Notes under the pieces: generated by a model | What the model was told of the DNA's origin: nothing | The model's input: only the letters and a program-made list of their open reading frames with translations | Database searches by the model: none | In this document: one piece after another, positions 9,025 to 18,306 of the stretch | How positions within the stretch are numbered: the first letter of the stretch is position 1 | How the letters are laid out: every line of letters begins with the position of its first letter | Made by a program: the position numbers and the translations under genes | Source of the DNA: Promethearchaeota archaeon | Lineage (GTDB): Archaea > Asgardarchaeota > Lokiarchaeia > Sigynarchaeales > SOKP01 | Length of the DNA stretch: 63,087 nt | Direction: 5' to 3' | Assembly: GCA_019058515.1 (NCBI GenBank) | Contig: JAHPYY010000185.1 | Span: forward strand, 1 to 63,087

Positions 9025-10746
9025 TTAGTTTTTGGGGTAAGTGAAAATTAATGCGAGTAATATCCAATAAAGCATCCTCAGCTCTATTTTAAAAGCAACT
9101 TTATCTTGCTGCCAGTTAAAAAGATTCTGACTTTTTTTGATGTCAAAAAAATAGACACTTTCTTTAAGATGAGTAAACACATCTTCGAATACAGACACAT
9201 TTTTTTCGGTTTCTTGTAAAAGATTAGTACATAATAACACTTTAGCCATCTGAGATAAGTTCATCTCATTTGGATATTTACCTAAAAATTTCTCTGTAAT
9301 TTCCAAGTATAAGCTTTCTTTTTTCTTGATATCTTTAAAGCGATTTAAAATTTTGTAAACGCTTAGTTTATAGAATATGTTGTCGATATTGACGACATCT
9401 TTCCGAAACTGGAAAAAGTTATCACTTTTCTCTAAATTGGTATTAATTGCGTCAAATAAATTATAATTGGAATTCGGAATTTGAGCCATACTTAATATGC
9501 TATAATACATATGGGAAAAGTTTAAAATGTCCTTAGTAGTTAAACATTCTTGCAATACAGTGTTAATAGCGTTGAAATCTACTCTATCGAGTAATTCTTT
9601 CAATCCCAAAATATTGACTATGGAGAGCCCATAAAATATTTCCTGAGGAGAGGGTAATTTTTCACGCCCAGTTTTAAAAAACCCTTCGTTTAAATTCGAT
9701 TCTAATATTTCTGATATCTCATTATCCTCAAACGGATTTTGAATGCACAATAGTGCTAAAATAGAGGTAAAATGAAATAATTCTTCAATGTCGAATTTTT
9801 TGTTATAAATTTGTTTGGCTTTAATAAAATTCGCGTTATTAACATTGAGTATATTGAGAATGTGATCTATCGAGGGGGGGTGTCTAAAGAGTAAGAAATC
9901 AAAATGGTAAAGCTCTTCAGTGTCATTTGTATTTTCATTTTGTTTCATTAGTCCCGCAATGTATTTCTTGTAGTTTTCTCCAAGCTTTAGGTTTTTTGAC
10001 AATGTAAAGTTTAATGGTTGAATTGGCTTTTTGCTTAAAATACTGATGCTTTCGCTTTTAACCTCTGCCAGGTTTGATATAATATTATCCTCTGATTTCT
10101 CACTTTGAATTTTTGCCTCCATACTTATCTGTGTTTTCGAAAGAACATCAGCAGGTTCTTTCCTGTTAAATTCATACACTAATTCGATTGTTTTTTGTAT
10201 GATTTTTGAATTAATAAAGAAAATTGCTTTTAATTCGTTTGAGTTTAAATCTTCTTCAAATCTGTATTCTTTCTTAATTGCATTCAATTCGGGTAAAAAT
10301 AATCTCGGAAATAAGTCAAAAGAATCAATACTATCGAACCAGTCAATGTGTATATCGTAAAAATACTGTATTAAAATGAGAATTAGAACTACTTTTGTGT
10401 ATTTCTTCAATACATTCTCAAAATAATCTTGGTAGGATCTTGTAGTTTCATTGGGCTTTAATAAATTATACTTTAAGAATTCTTTTTCGAGAGTATCTAG
10501 GAAAAATTGAGAGATCCCGATAGTAGATAGTCCGATCTTGACTATTTTGTTCATTAATTCAAGTGTTTTCTGAATTGTTGGATCTCGAACGTTTAGAATT
10601 TCGAACTCCAAATCAATTTTTTTATACCTAAATAAATCTAAAAGATAATCGTAAATGTTTTGGTAAAATTCCTCTGACCTGTTCTTAAATCTCTTGGTAA
10701 TAAATGAATATGCTTTGGATATAGTTTCTTCAGCTAAATCTTGCAT
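9025..10746 (-). CDS. Large helical protein, possibly alpha/alpha-toroid-like
   Basis: A protein of about 573 residues that I do not recognise by name. The start is taken at ATG 10746; a TTG four codons upstream is in frame. It is almost entirely helical, with no signal peptide, no membrane segment and few cysteines. The C-terminal half (from about residue 290) shows spaced helix pairs such as EIFYGLSIVNILG and FSHMYYSILSMAQIPN, which resemble the repeats of prenyltransferase-type alpha/alpha toroids, but no catalytic metal ligands are apparent. The N-terminal half (about 1-250) is also helical and rich in lysine and glutamate. It is divergent from the methyltransferase at 10832. Function unknown. 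Confidence 0.6.
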   Translation of the reverse strand: MQDLAEETISKAYSFITKRFKNRSEEFYQNIYDYLLDLFRYKKIDLEFEILNVRDPTIQKTLELMNKIVKIGLSTIGISQFFLDTLEKEFLKYNLLKPNETTRSYQDYFENVLKKYTKVVLILILIQYFYDIHIDWFDSIDSFDLFPRLFLPELNAIKKEYRFEEDLNSNELKAIFFINSKIIQKTIELVYEFNRKEPADVLSKTQISMEAKIQSEKSEDNIISNLAEVKSESISILSKKPIQPLNFTLSKNLKLGENYKKYIAGLMKQNENTNDTEELYHFDFLLFRHPPSIDHILNILNVNNANFIKAKQIYNKKFDIEELFHFTSILALLCIQNPFEDNEISEILESNLNEGFFKTGREKLPSPQEIFYGLSIVNILGLKELLDRVDFNAINTVLQECLTTKDILNFSHMYYSILSMAQIPNSNYNLFDAINTNLEKSDNFFQFRKDVVNIDNIFYKLSVYKILNRFKDIKKKESLYLEITEKFLGKYPNEMNLSQMAKVLLCTNLLQETEKNVSVFEDVFTHLKESVYFFDIKKSQNLFNWQQDKVAFKIELRMLYWILLALIFTYPKN

Positions 10747-10831
10747 TTTAAAGAGCAATCCCTTATCCTTATATTAAATATTGTCATTCTAATATTAAAT
10801 ATTAATTACTGGATTTTTTTAGTTGTTATAA

Positions 10832-11572
10832 ATGGTTTACTTCAACAAAATAGCTTCTGATTACCATTTAAAAAGAAAAAGGCCATGGCTCGCACTGAGT
10901 GATTTTCTAAAGCATATATCGATTTTGGGAATCTCGTTAATTGGTACAATAATGGATTTGGGTTGTGGAAACGGAAGAAATTTCGAACTATTTATGTCTT
11001 CTAAAACCAAACTTATTGGTGTTGATATATCCATAGAATTTTTGAACTTAGCTCGTCAAAGAATCAGAGAAAATGAAATCACTAATAAAACGGAGTGTTT
11101 AAATATCAATTTAATCTTAGCGGATATGCAAAATCTGCCTTTAAGAAGGAACTCAATAAACATATGCGTTTCTGTGGCTTCGGTCCACCATATAAAGACT
11201 TTTAATAATAGATTTAAAGTGATATCTCAGCTTAAAAAATCATTGAAGCCAAATGGAACTTTAATTTTAACTGTTTGGCGAAGATGGCAAAGGAAGTACA
11301 AGATAGTGTTCATAAAAGACAAATTTAAGAGAATTTGGTTTAAAAAGTATATGAAAAATAAAGGTTTAATCGAGTTTGGCGACATTATAATTCCTTGGAT
11401 CCTACCGAAGGAAAACAGGAAAATTGATAGATTTTATCACCTTTTCTCCAAAAAAGAATTATTGAAACTATTATCTGGATTTAACATCGAATGTCTTTTA
11501 AAGAAAGGAGGAACAACAAATAAGGATAACTTTTTTGTTTTAGCCAAATTAGGCAGTAGCACTATAACTTAA
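10832..11572 (+). CDS. Trm9/ALKBH8-like SAM-dependent methyltransferase
   Basis: Class I methyltransferase. Motif I is MDLGCGNGRN (about residues 41-50), motif II LIGVDIS, and the post-motif IV region SVASVHHIKTFNNR. The C-terminal signature, in which DIIIPW is followed by FYHLFSKKELLKLL, is what I associate with the Trm9/ALKBH8 branch that methylates the wobble uridine side chain of tRNA. By analogy it would act on carboxymethyluridine in tRNA and might need a Trm112-like partner; none is visible in the window. It starts at ATG 10832 and is 246 residues long, normal for the family. Its 3' end overlaps the convergent gene at 11569 by four bases. Confidence 0.75.
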   Translation: MVYFNKIASDYHLKRKRPWLALSDFLKHISILGISLIGTIMDLGCGNGRNFELFMSSKTKLIGVDISIEFLNLARQRIRENEITNKTECLNINLILADMQNLPLRRNSINICVSVASVHHIKTFNNRFKVISQLKKSLKPNGTLILTVWRRWQRKYKIVFIKDKFKRIWFKKYMKNKGLIEFGDIIIPWILPKENRKIDRFYHLFSKKELLKLLSGFNIECLLKKGGTTNKDNFFVLAKLGSSTIT

Positions 11573-12060
11573 TGACAAATTATTGATTTCATCGCATCTA
11601 ACACATAAGGTTTGAAACCCTCGTAGTGCTCGCGAATAATGGTTGAGTGAAGGTCAAATTGTCGTTCAGTATTCTCGCAGAAGAAAACTGCATGGATGTG
11701 TTGTTCAGGATACACTCGCTTTCTCACCATTTTAGTGCGCTGCCCGTACCAGATAGAGAATTCATGGCTTCGTACCCAATCGATTTCTTTATCCGTAACC
11801 ACTACCTTAATTGCGTTATACATATCGATCGATTTCTGAACTTCACGGGCGTGTAAATACTCGAACCTTCCCTTTTTTTCCCATTCAATGTCAATTCGTC
11901 CCATTGCTCCCCAGATCTCGTCATATATGTTCTGAGTGTGTAAGCTAATTTGACCGGACACTTGATTTCCTGTAAACGCTTTTTCAACGAACCATATTGG
12001 TACTTTGTTAAGTCTTATCGAAACTTCTGATTTTTCGTAAACATAATAATTGTATTGCAT
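11569..12060 (-). CDS. Hypothetical protein, 163 residues
   Basis: I do not recognise the family. It is a soluble alpha/beta protein, rich in aromatic and charged residues, starting at ATG 12060. There is no signal peptide or membrane helix; single cysteines occur near the end (FFCEN, IICH). The composition resembles that of an intact structured domain. It converges with the Trm9-like gene, sharing four bases at the stop codons, and is followed upstream by the eL13 gene on the same strand. Confidence 0.6.
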   Translation of the reverse strand: MQYNYYVYEKSEVSIRLNKVPIWFVEKAFTGNQVSGQISLHTQNIYDEIWGAMGRIDIEWEKKGRFEYLHAREVQKSIDMYNAIKVVVTDKEIDWVRSHEFSIWYGQRTKMVRKRVYPEQHIHAVFFCENTERQFDLHSTIIREHYEGFKPYVLDAMKSIICH

Positions 12061-12172
12061 GGTGTTTTTTCTTTAATGTAATTGGTAATTTGATCTTATT
12101 AAAATCTAAACCGTCACTAAATAATTGAGGTTAGAAGATTAAGAGGAATTCGATTTATTGTAAACGATTCAA

Positions 12173-12775
12173 TTATTCCTCGAGTATTTTCTTTCCTTCT
12201 TCAATCCAATTTTTGATCCTATCCTCGGAACAGCCTTTAATTAAGGGAGCTAACTCTTCAGGGGCTTCATCTAGGAGGTCTTGCACATTGTTAACTCCAA
12301 GTTCGATAAACTTCTTTTCAGTGGCTGGTCCAAGTCCTGATAATTCCGTTAAAGCAATCCCTTTTTCGGGCTTCTCCTTAACAACCTTTTCTGGTGTTTC
12401 CTCGACGACTGGTTTTTTCTTGACCTTCTCCTTTTTCTTTACTTTCTTGGGTTTTGATGGCTCGGGTTTTTCTTCTTTTTGAATCGGCTTTTTCTTGGTT
12501 ATTTTTTGAGCTATAAAAGCAGCTTTCTTCTTCTCTTTTTTGATAAACGGAGATCGATGGCCATTTTTGCGCTCGGGAGTTTCAATTTGTTTTAACAGTT
12601 CTACATTGCTTTCGTGTACACTTTTTCGAAAGTTATCAATTGGTATACCCATTGATTTTACCAAAGAAATTTTATATCCCGAATTCTTTATTTCTCCTAG
12701 CGAAAATCCCTTACCTTTTCGGAGATGATGTTTAGCTGAGGGCGATTTTATAACCGCGGCTTGTTTACTTTGCAC
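12173..12775 (-). CDS. rpl13e: Large-subunit ribosomal protein eL13 with a C-terminal helix-hairpin-helix domain
   Basis: The first 70 or so residues carry the eL13 core: HHLRKGKGFSLGEIKNSG, then SLVKSMGIPIDNFRKSVHESNVELLK, matching the archaeal/eukaryotic L13e signature that binds 23S-type rRNA. A Lys/Pro/Glu-rich linker (about residues 75-140) follows. The last 55 residues form a helix-hairpin-helix domain: LTELSGLGPATEKKFIELG and then NVQDLLDEAPEELAPLI. Archaeal eL13 is normally only the short core, so this is a fusion. The start is GTG 12775. A cytosolic ribosome component is expected; the HhH tail could add RNA or DNA contacts. Confidence 0.82.
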   Translation of the reverse strand: MQSKQAAVIKSPSAKHHLRKGKGFSLGEIKNSGYKISLVKSMGIPIDNFRKSVHESNVELLKQIETPERKNGHRSPFIKKEKKKAAFIAQKITKKKPIQKEEKPEPSKPKKVKKKEKVKKKPVVEETPEKVVKEKPEKGIALTELSGLGPATEKKFIELGVNNVQDLLDEAPEELAPLIKGCSEDRIKNWIEEGKKILEE

Positions 12776-12929
12776 TTATATATCACTATAAAGTCTAATT
12801 GTATATTAAGGATTAAAACCAACTAAAATTTTTATTTTTTTCGATAATATTTAGGCGAATAGGAGCCAAGTTAAATTGCACACTAAATACGAAAATAATC
12901 CTTTGTTACTAATTCCAAACATAGAAGTT

Positions 12930-13571
12930 TCAATATGTAATAAGATCTAATTGCTCCAATTTCTTAAGAACTTCTGCTATTTCGTAACGATTTTTATTAA
13001 AGATTTTAGATATTTTTAATGGAGAGTTGCTTCCAGTGCACTCCAAAGCGATTTTATACTCTACATCGTTTATAATTCCCATCGAAAATACTTTTTCTAA
13101 TACATTTTGAATAACTAATAATCTAGGAAAAGATTCTGCCACTCGTCCTCCCATAGTTAAATTTTCTAAGTCCGCTTGAAATGCTAAAAAACTACTTTTG
13201 TTAGTTGTTGAGCGAAATAATCTTAAATCAGGACGGTGTTTTTTCCAAAATCGCTTGCCTAATTTGGTGATAATCTCCTTTATTTTCTCAGTATCGTCAT
13301 CTGCATCTGATATCGTACAAAAGAGAACTCTCGATAACGGATGGTAATAAATAACAATGATAGAAGATTCCGATTCTAAAATTCTAATGATCTCGTTTAT
13401 ATTACGACCCTTAGCCATAGATTCGTGAATACTATCGATGATTTGATTTACATAGTTGAAAAACTTTGGCAAAATTTTATCTTCAAAACTTAACTTCTTA
13501 AAATCTTTAAAAGTTGATTCCAACAATGAGATACCATTATCAGCGTCGATCAAATAAATCTTATATATCAA
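12930..13571 (-). CDS. Longin-like domain protein with C-terminal winged helix
   Basis: Starts at TTG 13571. The N-terminal 110-120 residues follow the pattern of small longin/roadblock-like domains: the strand pair IYLIDADNGISLLE, a long helix (FFNYVNQIIDSIHESM), the strand pair SSIIVIYYHPLSRVLFCTISD, and a closing helix ending in FWKKHRPDL. The last 80 residues look like a winged helix (EYKIALECTG, then ISKIFNKNRYEIAEVLKKLEQLDLITY). The tail of the giant receptor-like protein at 2737 has the same order: a longin-like unit, then a helix-rich wing. It may be a regulatory partner of the GTPases nearby. Fold inference only; confidence is moderate. Confidence 0.6.
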   Translation of the reverse strand: MIYKIYLIDADNGISLLESTFKDFKKLSFEDKILPKFFNYVNQIIDSIHESMAKGRNINEIIRILESESSIIVIYYHPLSRVLFCTISDADDDTEKIKEIITKLGKRFWKKHRPDLRLFRSTTNKSSFLAFQADLENLTMGGRVAESFPRLLVIQNVLEKVFSMGIINDVEYKIALECTGSNSPLKISKIFNKNRYEIAEVLKKLEQLDLITY

Positions 13572-13661
13572 ATTTCAGAATCTTATACTTTTTACGATTT
13601 TAAAATAAAAATAAAAATTCGAATTTATATTTCTAATTTAAAATAAAAAAATAAATGTAAA

Positions 13662-14918
13662 ATGAAAAAGTCAAATATTTTTGTTCTTCTTCTAATAACA
13701 CTAACACTTTGCTTACCTTCAGATAATTACATGTTTATCGTTAGTGATCTACGCCAATCGTCGATTATGGGGACTTCAAAATTTTCTATAAGAGAAAGTG
13801 TAAATTACTCCGCTAATATTACTTTGTCACTTACACATATATCGGGACCTGGAAATTACTATATCAAACACTCAAGGTTAAATGATCGAACGCCAGACTC
13901 TCCTCTTTCTCCTTATTGTCCCCCCTACCAAGAAGGCATGCTCCTACTAAACGATATTCAAGGTTATGATCTCGGGGAATTAAGAAAAGGATTTTCTGAC
14001 CAATATAATAATACATACGATTCTTTTCAAGCCACATTAAATCCTTCAGAACACCTCTCATTGACTCAACATTATCATGTTAAATTAAACCAAATAGTAT
14101 TTTCTAACATAACTGACTCTGACATTGAACCATACGACACAAATGATATATTTCACGAGCTATATTGTAAAAATTCCGAGCAATACTACGAAAAAGACAA
14201 TCCGCAACTAATTTCGGTTTCAAATAGTATTGTAGATCCTTCAGATAATCCCGTTGAAAAAGCAGAAAAAATATGCAACTGGGTGAGTAACTATCTTGAG
14301 TATAATGATACTTTAGGCGCTCAGGAACTTGGCGCTCTGTGGGCTTATCAAAATAAAAAGGGAGATTGCTCGGAGTTCGCAAGTTTAGCAATAACATTAA
14401 TGAGAATTCAAGGAATTCCCGCTAGAAAGGTCACTGGAATGCTAGTTTCGTTAAATCCTGAACTTAAGCCTGAAGTTGGGGATTCCTGGGAATTCGGTAG
14501 TTCCTCAAGTGAGGCGGGAAATATACTTGGACACGCTTGGATGGAATATTATGTACCCGGGGTGGGCTGGATTGCCTGTGATCCGACTTGGAATAAAGAA
14601 GTTAATTACTTTAACCGAATCGATTACCTAAGATTTAACTTCAATGTCGGGGAATGGTTTTCTGATCCTCTGACCCAACCTGTTAGCGAATTTGCAAATC
14701 CATTTATCGCATTCTACGCGGGAGCAGTCTACGAATGGGAGTATCATTTAGATGTATCAGTAATAGAAACAACATTTGAACCCGATACTCCACAAGGAAA
14801 TTGGGATATCGATCTTTCAAATTATCTCACTGAAATTTTGCTTGCAACCATTGTGGGTGGCGCAATTATAATTGCATTAGTAGCAATAGTGGTTGTCACT
14901 AAAAAGAGAAAATACTGA
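13662..14918 (+). CDS. Secreted, membrane-anchored transglutaminase-like protein
   Basis: A 418-residue protein with an N-terminal signal peptide (basic MKKS, then a hydrophobic run to about residue 18) and a C-terminal membrane helix (about 391-414) ending in KKRKY, so the bulk is extracellular. The transglutaminase-like core (about 195-310) has a complete Cys-His-Asp triad: C236 in KGDCSEFA, H291 in GHAWMEYY and D307 in CDPTW. Such proteins act as papain-fold proteases or amide hydrolases on peptides or the cell surface. It starts at ATG 13662, is divergent from the longin-like gene, and converges with the GTPase at 14928 with a 9-base gap. Substrate unknown. Confidence 0.85.
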   Translation: MKKSNIFVLLLITLTLCLPSDNYMFIVSDLRQSSIMGTSKFSIRESVNYSANITLSLTHISGPGNYYIKHSRLNDRTPDSPLSPYCPPYQEGMLLLNDIQGYDLGELRKGFSDQYNNTYDSFQATLNPSEHLSLTQHYHVKLNQIVFSNITDSDIEPYDTNDIFHELYCKNSEQYYEKDNPQLISVSNSIVDPSDNPVEKAEKICNWVSNYLEYNDTLGAQELGALWAYQNKKGDCSEFASLAITLMRIQGIPARKVTGMLVSLNPELKPEVGDSWEFGSSSSEAGNILGHAWMEYYVPGVGWIACDPTWNKEVNYFNRIDYLRFNFNVGEWFSDPLTQPVSEFANPFIAFYAGAVYEWEYHLDVSVIETTFEPDTPQGNWDIDLSNYLTEILLATIVGGAIIIALVAIVVVTKKRKY

Positions 14919-14927
14919 ACGGAACAT

Positions 14928-16337
14928 TTAAATGTAAGTATTTATGAGATCAACTATATTTTTGGAAAAGGTAGGTAAACTCTCTTCTATCCTCTCTATT
15001 CCAAAGTCTTTGTCCATAAAGAAGAGCAGATAAAGGTTGTATTTATCTACCTTTATTTTTTTAAATACTAATTTTTTTGATTGTTGAGAAATTCCGGAGG
15101 ATATTATAAAATCCTTTTTAAGCAACTTGAATTCCTTAAAGGTTTTGTACAGTGTTTGAAAGTGAGGGGCAGAAATCTCAAACACTTTTCCTGAAATCAT
15201 ATCTTTTGAATAATTGGACAATATTATTCCATTTTCGTTAAGTAAAAGCAAAGCGTCAGAATTAGTTTGCCGCGATAACCGCTTTAACTGGGTTCGAAAT
15301 AGCTCGCGATTAGGGCTCAACTGAGATAATCCGTAGGAGTACGCTGAAATTAGCGACCAATGAATAAACACCGAGGTCTGGAATATTTTTAGAAAAAATT
15401 TATTGGATAATTGGCTGATTTGCTCAGTAGCTCTGAGAACATTTAGTCGAATTTCCTCTGATTGTTGAATGTCGGGATCGAACTTATTTAAGCAGATGAT
15501 AATAGGCGGGTATTCTTGAAATTCCTTTAAAGAGTGTAAAATTTTTTTAAGCAAATCTATAGCTTCAGGTATTCTTTCCGTGTTTTGAATATCTATAAAG
15601 AAATACATTAAATCCACATTGTACAAGTAGATTTTACTCTGCTCGAAGTATTTTTGTCTATACTTCATCTGCCCTCCTAAATCCCAAATTGATATTGTGG
15701 AGTTTTGCTCTGCGAACACATTTTCCTCTGAGCGATGAACTCCCTTTGTTGGTAAAGTTTTGATTATTTCGGAGTATCTTTTCTTTACACCATATAGAAA
15801 ACTTGTTTTACCAGCCCGATCAAGACCGGTGAATAATATTTTGATTTTTCTTTTAGTACTATAGGGATCCTTTATCTCGTTGGTAAATGTAAACAATTCG
15901 CTTTTAAGATCATTCATTATTTGTTTAGTCTCTTCTAATGTTTCCGCCGCCTGGATTTGAGTAGATGCTTTATCCATCAAAATTGATAAATATTTCATAT
16001 TTTGGTAAAAGAATGTGGATTTCGTTTCGTTAATTAACACTGTTATTGTCGCTGCCTTGGCGTGTCCTCTAGCATTTTCATCGGATATTAGAAAAAAGTA
16101 GGTTAGTCCTATCAAATTAATATCTGGAAAGGGTAAAACGCCAAAATAATTAATTCCATCAATGTCAACACCGTCTTGATATTTTGAATCGCCCATTAAG
16201 AGCGATATGGTCTTCATCGCAATAAGTAGACGCGCTGTTTCATCGAGATTGTTTGGCCAATAAACTATGGGAGTGGGTCCATCCTCGTTAAAAATAGAGA
16301 GTACAATGCTCTTGATAAGGTTGGAATTATCGATCAT
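14928..16337 (-). CDS. Longin-like / Arf-like GTPase / roadblock-like three-domain protein
   Basis: A 469-residue cytosolic protein with three modules. Residues about 8-115 are a longin-like domain (VLSIFNEDGPTPIVYWP, then FGVLPFPDINLIGLTYF). Residues about 165-345 are an Arf-type GTPase: G1 GLDRAGKT (171-178), switch threonine in LPTKGV, G3 WDLGGQ (218-223), G4 NKFD (284-287). Residues about 355-469 are a roadblock/C-terminal-Rag-like domain (ALLLLNENGIILSNYSK, then ISAPHFQTLYKTF). The canonical G motifs imply GTP binding. No N-terminal myristoylation glycine or C-terminal prenylation box is visible. It is a paralogue of the gene at 23413, and its N-terminal domain also appears at 56547. Its start, ATG 16337, lies 139 bases downstream of the stop of the NrdD-like gene. 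Confidence 0.85.
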   Translation of the reverse strand: MIDNSNLIKSIVLSIFNEDGPTPIVYWPNNLDETARLLIAMKTISLLMGDSKYQDGVDIDGINYFGVLPFPDINLIGLTYFFLISDENARGHAKAATITVLINETKSTFFYQNMKYLSILMDKASTQIQAAETLEETKQIMNDLKSELFTFTNEIKDPYSTKRKIKILFTGLDRAGKTSFLYGVKKRYSEIIKTLPTKGVHRSEENVFAEQNSTISIWDLGGQMKYRQKYFEQSKIYLYNVDLMYFFIDIQNTERIPEAIDLLKKILHSLKEFQEYPPIIICLNKFDPDIQQSEEIRLNVLRATEQISQLSNKFFLKIFQTSVFIHWSLISAYSYGLSQLSPNRELFRTQLKRLSRQTNSDALLLLNENGIILSNYSKDMISGKVFEISAPHFQTLYKTFKEFKLLKKDFIISSGISQQSKKLVFKKIKVDKYNLYLLFFMDKDFGIERIEESLPTFSKNIVDLINTYI

Positions 16338-16476
16338 TCTTTGTGATCTCCCGTATTCTATCTTGTGCCATGTATTTGAATATTATAATTTTAGGGATGT
16401 TTTATATTTTAAGAATAAGTTATAGAAATTTAAATTCTGTTATCTTATTATCTGTGTTCTATTAAATTCGACAATA

Positions 16477-18246
16477 TTATTGAATCTTTTTTTTTTGCTT
16501 AAAATTAAAAGTTATCGCACTGGTCTTTATCGAAAGATCTTTTAACATGTCAATTGGGTTAAATTCTTTTCGGTCGAGAGTCTTTTCTACGGGGATTCCT
16601 AATCCCACGCTTGATAAAGTAGTAGTAAAGCTTTCAAGCTTTTCCTTTTGGCTTGAAAACTCAGTATTGGCTCGAAAAACTAATTTTGAGTATTTATTTG
16701 ACTCTTTTTCAAAATGATTAGCAAGTTTCTTAGAAAAGTGTGTACTATCTAAAGCGAAAAATCTTCGGGCATCAGTTGTAAGACCAAAACACGCCAGCTT
16801 TAACTTTATTTTCCTTTGAGTTGACAATCGCTTTAGGGAATCTACAACGAATTTTAAGACATATAATTCCAAATCTTCAATTGAACCTAACTCGAAACCC
16901 TCTGTTTTATGTAAAATTTCAATTGTTTCTTCAAATCCAATTAACTCTATAGAGAAGGTTTTTTCTTCTAAGACGACCTCGTCATTAAATACTGTTACGC
17001 TAAATGGTAATAACCCAGAATTAATTCGCGAATTTAATATTCTTTTACGCTTGATATGGATATTACAAATAGTTTCAAATTGATTTTGAAGTAAATACAG
17101 AAAAGATTTTCGATTGGACGCTTTATATGCGATTCGAGGCAGATTAATTGATATATGTTGAACTATACCAAAGTTTAGAAGGTTCTTACTCGTGAAATCT
17201 ATCTTTGGGAATATTTGCCTTAAAGAATCTCCTTCTAACATCATAAAATACAACTTTGAACCAAGAGAAGGATCACAAATCAAGGAGCTAAGTTCTTGGG
17301 GTACAGAACTTAATGAGTTATAGTTACAAATAAGAAGTATCTTGGGTATATAGTGAGACTCAATCGATCCAAGATTTATTAGAGTTCTTAATACAATTTT
17401 GAGAACTTTTAAATGTTCTTCTCTAAATTCGCCGTACTGGTCTGTTAATTCTTTTAAAATTTCCAAACTAAAAATAAACAAATATTCATGCCTATTTGGA
17501 CCGCTTAAACTTCTCATTAGGTCTATTTTTTTAAAAAATAAGTAAAGTTCTAATTCAATCTCCTCATCTGTCATACTTTTAACTATTGGAGCTAAAAAGG
17601 TAGCAAGAAACGAGTATCCTAAACACCAACTGACCTCATTCCTCATTAAATTTAACCAAATTGATATTACATTTAGAATAGACTTTAAAGAATTGCCAGA
17701 TTCGAATACTTTCTTACTTTTTGTATCGTATAAAATTCCATTAGCTATAACCACTCTCGGATCCCATATTTCTAGCATTGGTGAAGAGTCAAAAAATTCC
17801 AGTTTATGAATATGAATATCTCCAGATAAATGACTTTTAGACTCTGCATCATCAAGCAACCTAAGTAACGCATATTCTTCAGCTAATTGGTTTACTGCAA
17901 TATGCCTAATGACTTCTGGATTGATTAAATCGTACTTTTGCGAAAGCAATTTTGATTGAAATAGTTCTTCGTAATCCATAAGCGGCATTCCGATTCGAGT
18001 ATATAGTTTACGCTCCTCTTCATAGTTGTTTTCTGAAAGAATAGAACATACGATCTCTCTGATGTGAGGGCCTGATAAGAATCGTATACCTGAACTAACG
18101 ATTCTCCGTACGACTTTTTCCGTTATTTCCCTCGAAACTTGCTCACTTAAGCCAGTTTCTTTAATAAGGCTATTTTGAATTTTAAGTGGGTCAAAATTGG
18201 CTATTTCTTTCTCCGTCCTAAAAACTTGCGGCAATAATTTTTTCAT
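16477..18246 (-). CDS. NrdD-like protein (anaerobic ribonucleotide reductase homologue) without a visible glycyl-radical site
   Basis: Starts at ATG 18246. Residues about 8-95 match an ATP-cone domain, and SGDIHIHKLEFFD (about 142-154) is the well-known NrdD motif after the cone, so ancestry with anaerobic ribonucleoside-triphosphate reductase is clear. The protein is 589 residues, whereas NrdD is usually 650-780. The C-terminus ends in a lysine-rich tail (FKQKKKIQ) with no zinc-binding Cys pairs and no glycyl-radical motif of the RVxGYL type. No activase gene (NrdG) lies beside it. I infer a catalytically dead or repurposed paralogue, perhaps nucleotide-sensing through its ATP cone. It is divergent from the nuclease-like gene at 18307. 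Confidence 0.7.
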   Translation of the reverse strand: MKKLLPQVFRTEKEIANFDPLKIQNSLIKETGLSEQVSREITEKVVRRIVSSGIRFLSGPHIREIVCSILSENNYEEERKLYTRIGMPLMDYEELFQSKLLSQKYDLINPEVIRHIAVNQLAEEYALLRLLDDAESKSHLSGDIHIHKLEFFDSSPMLEIWDPRVVIANGILYDTKSKKVFESGNSLKSILNVISIWLNLMRNEVSWCLGYSFLATFLAPIVKSMTDEEIELELYLFFKKIDLMRSLSGPNRHEYLFIFSLEILKELTDQYGEFREEHLKVLKIVLRTLINLGSIESHYIPKILLICNYNSLSSVPQELSSLICDPSLGSKLYFMMLEGDSLRQIFPKIDFTSKNLLNFGIVQHISINLPRIAYKASNRKSFLYLLQNQFETICNIHIKRKRILNSRINSGLLPFSVTVFNDEVVLEEKTFSIELIGFEETIEILHKTEGFELGSIEDLELYVLKFVVDSLKRLSTQRKIKLKLACFGLTTDARRFFALDSTHFSKKLANHFEKESNKYSKLVFRANTEFSSQKEKLESFTTTLSSVGLGIPVEKTLDRKEFNPIDMLKDLSIKTSAITFNFKQKKKIQ

Positions 18247-18306
18247 GGCAACTTAAGAAATTTGTACTCTCTTTTTTATTTTTAACTAAGATCTTATTTA
18301 TTCTTT

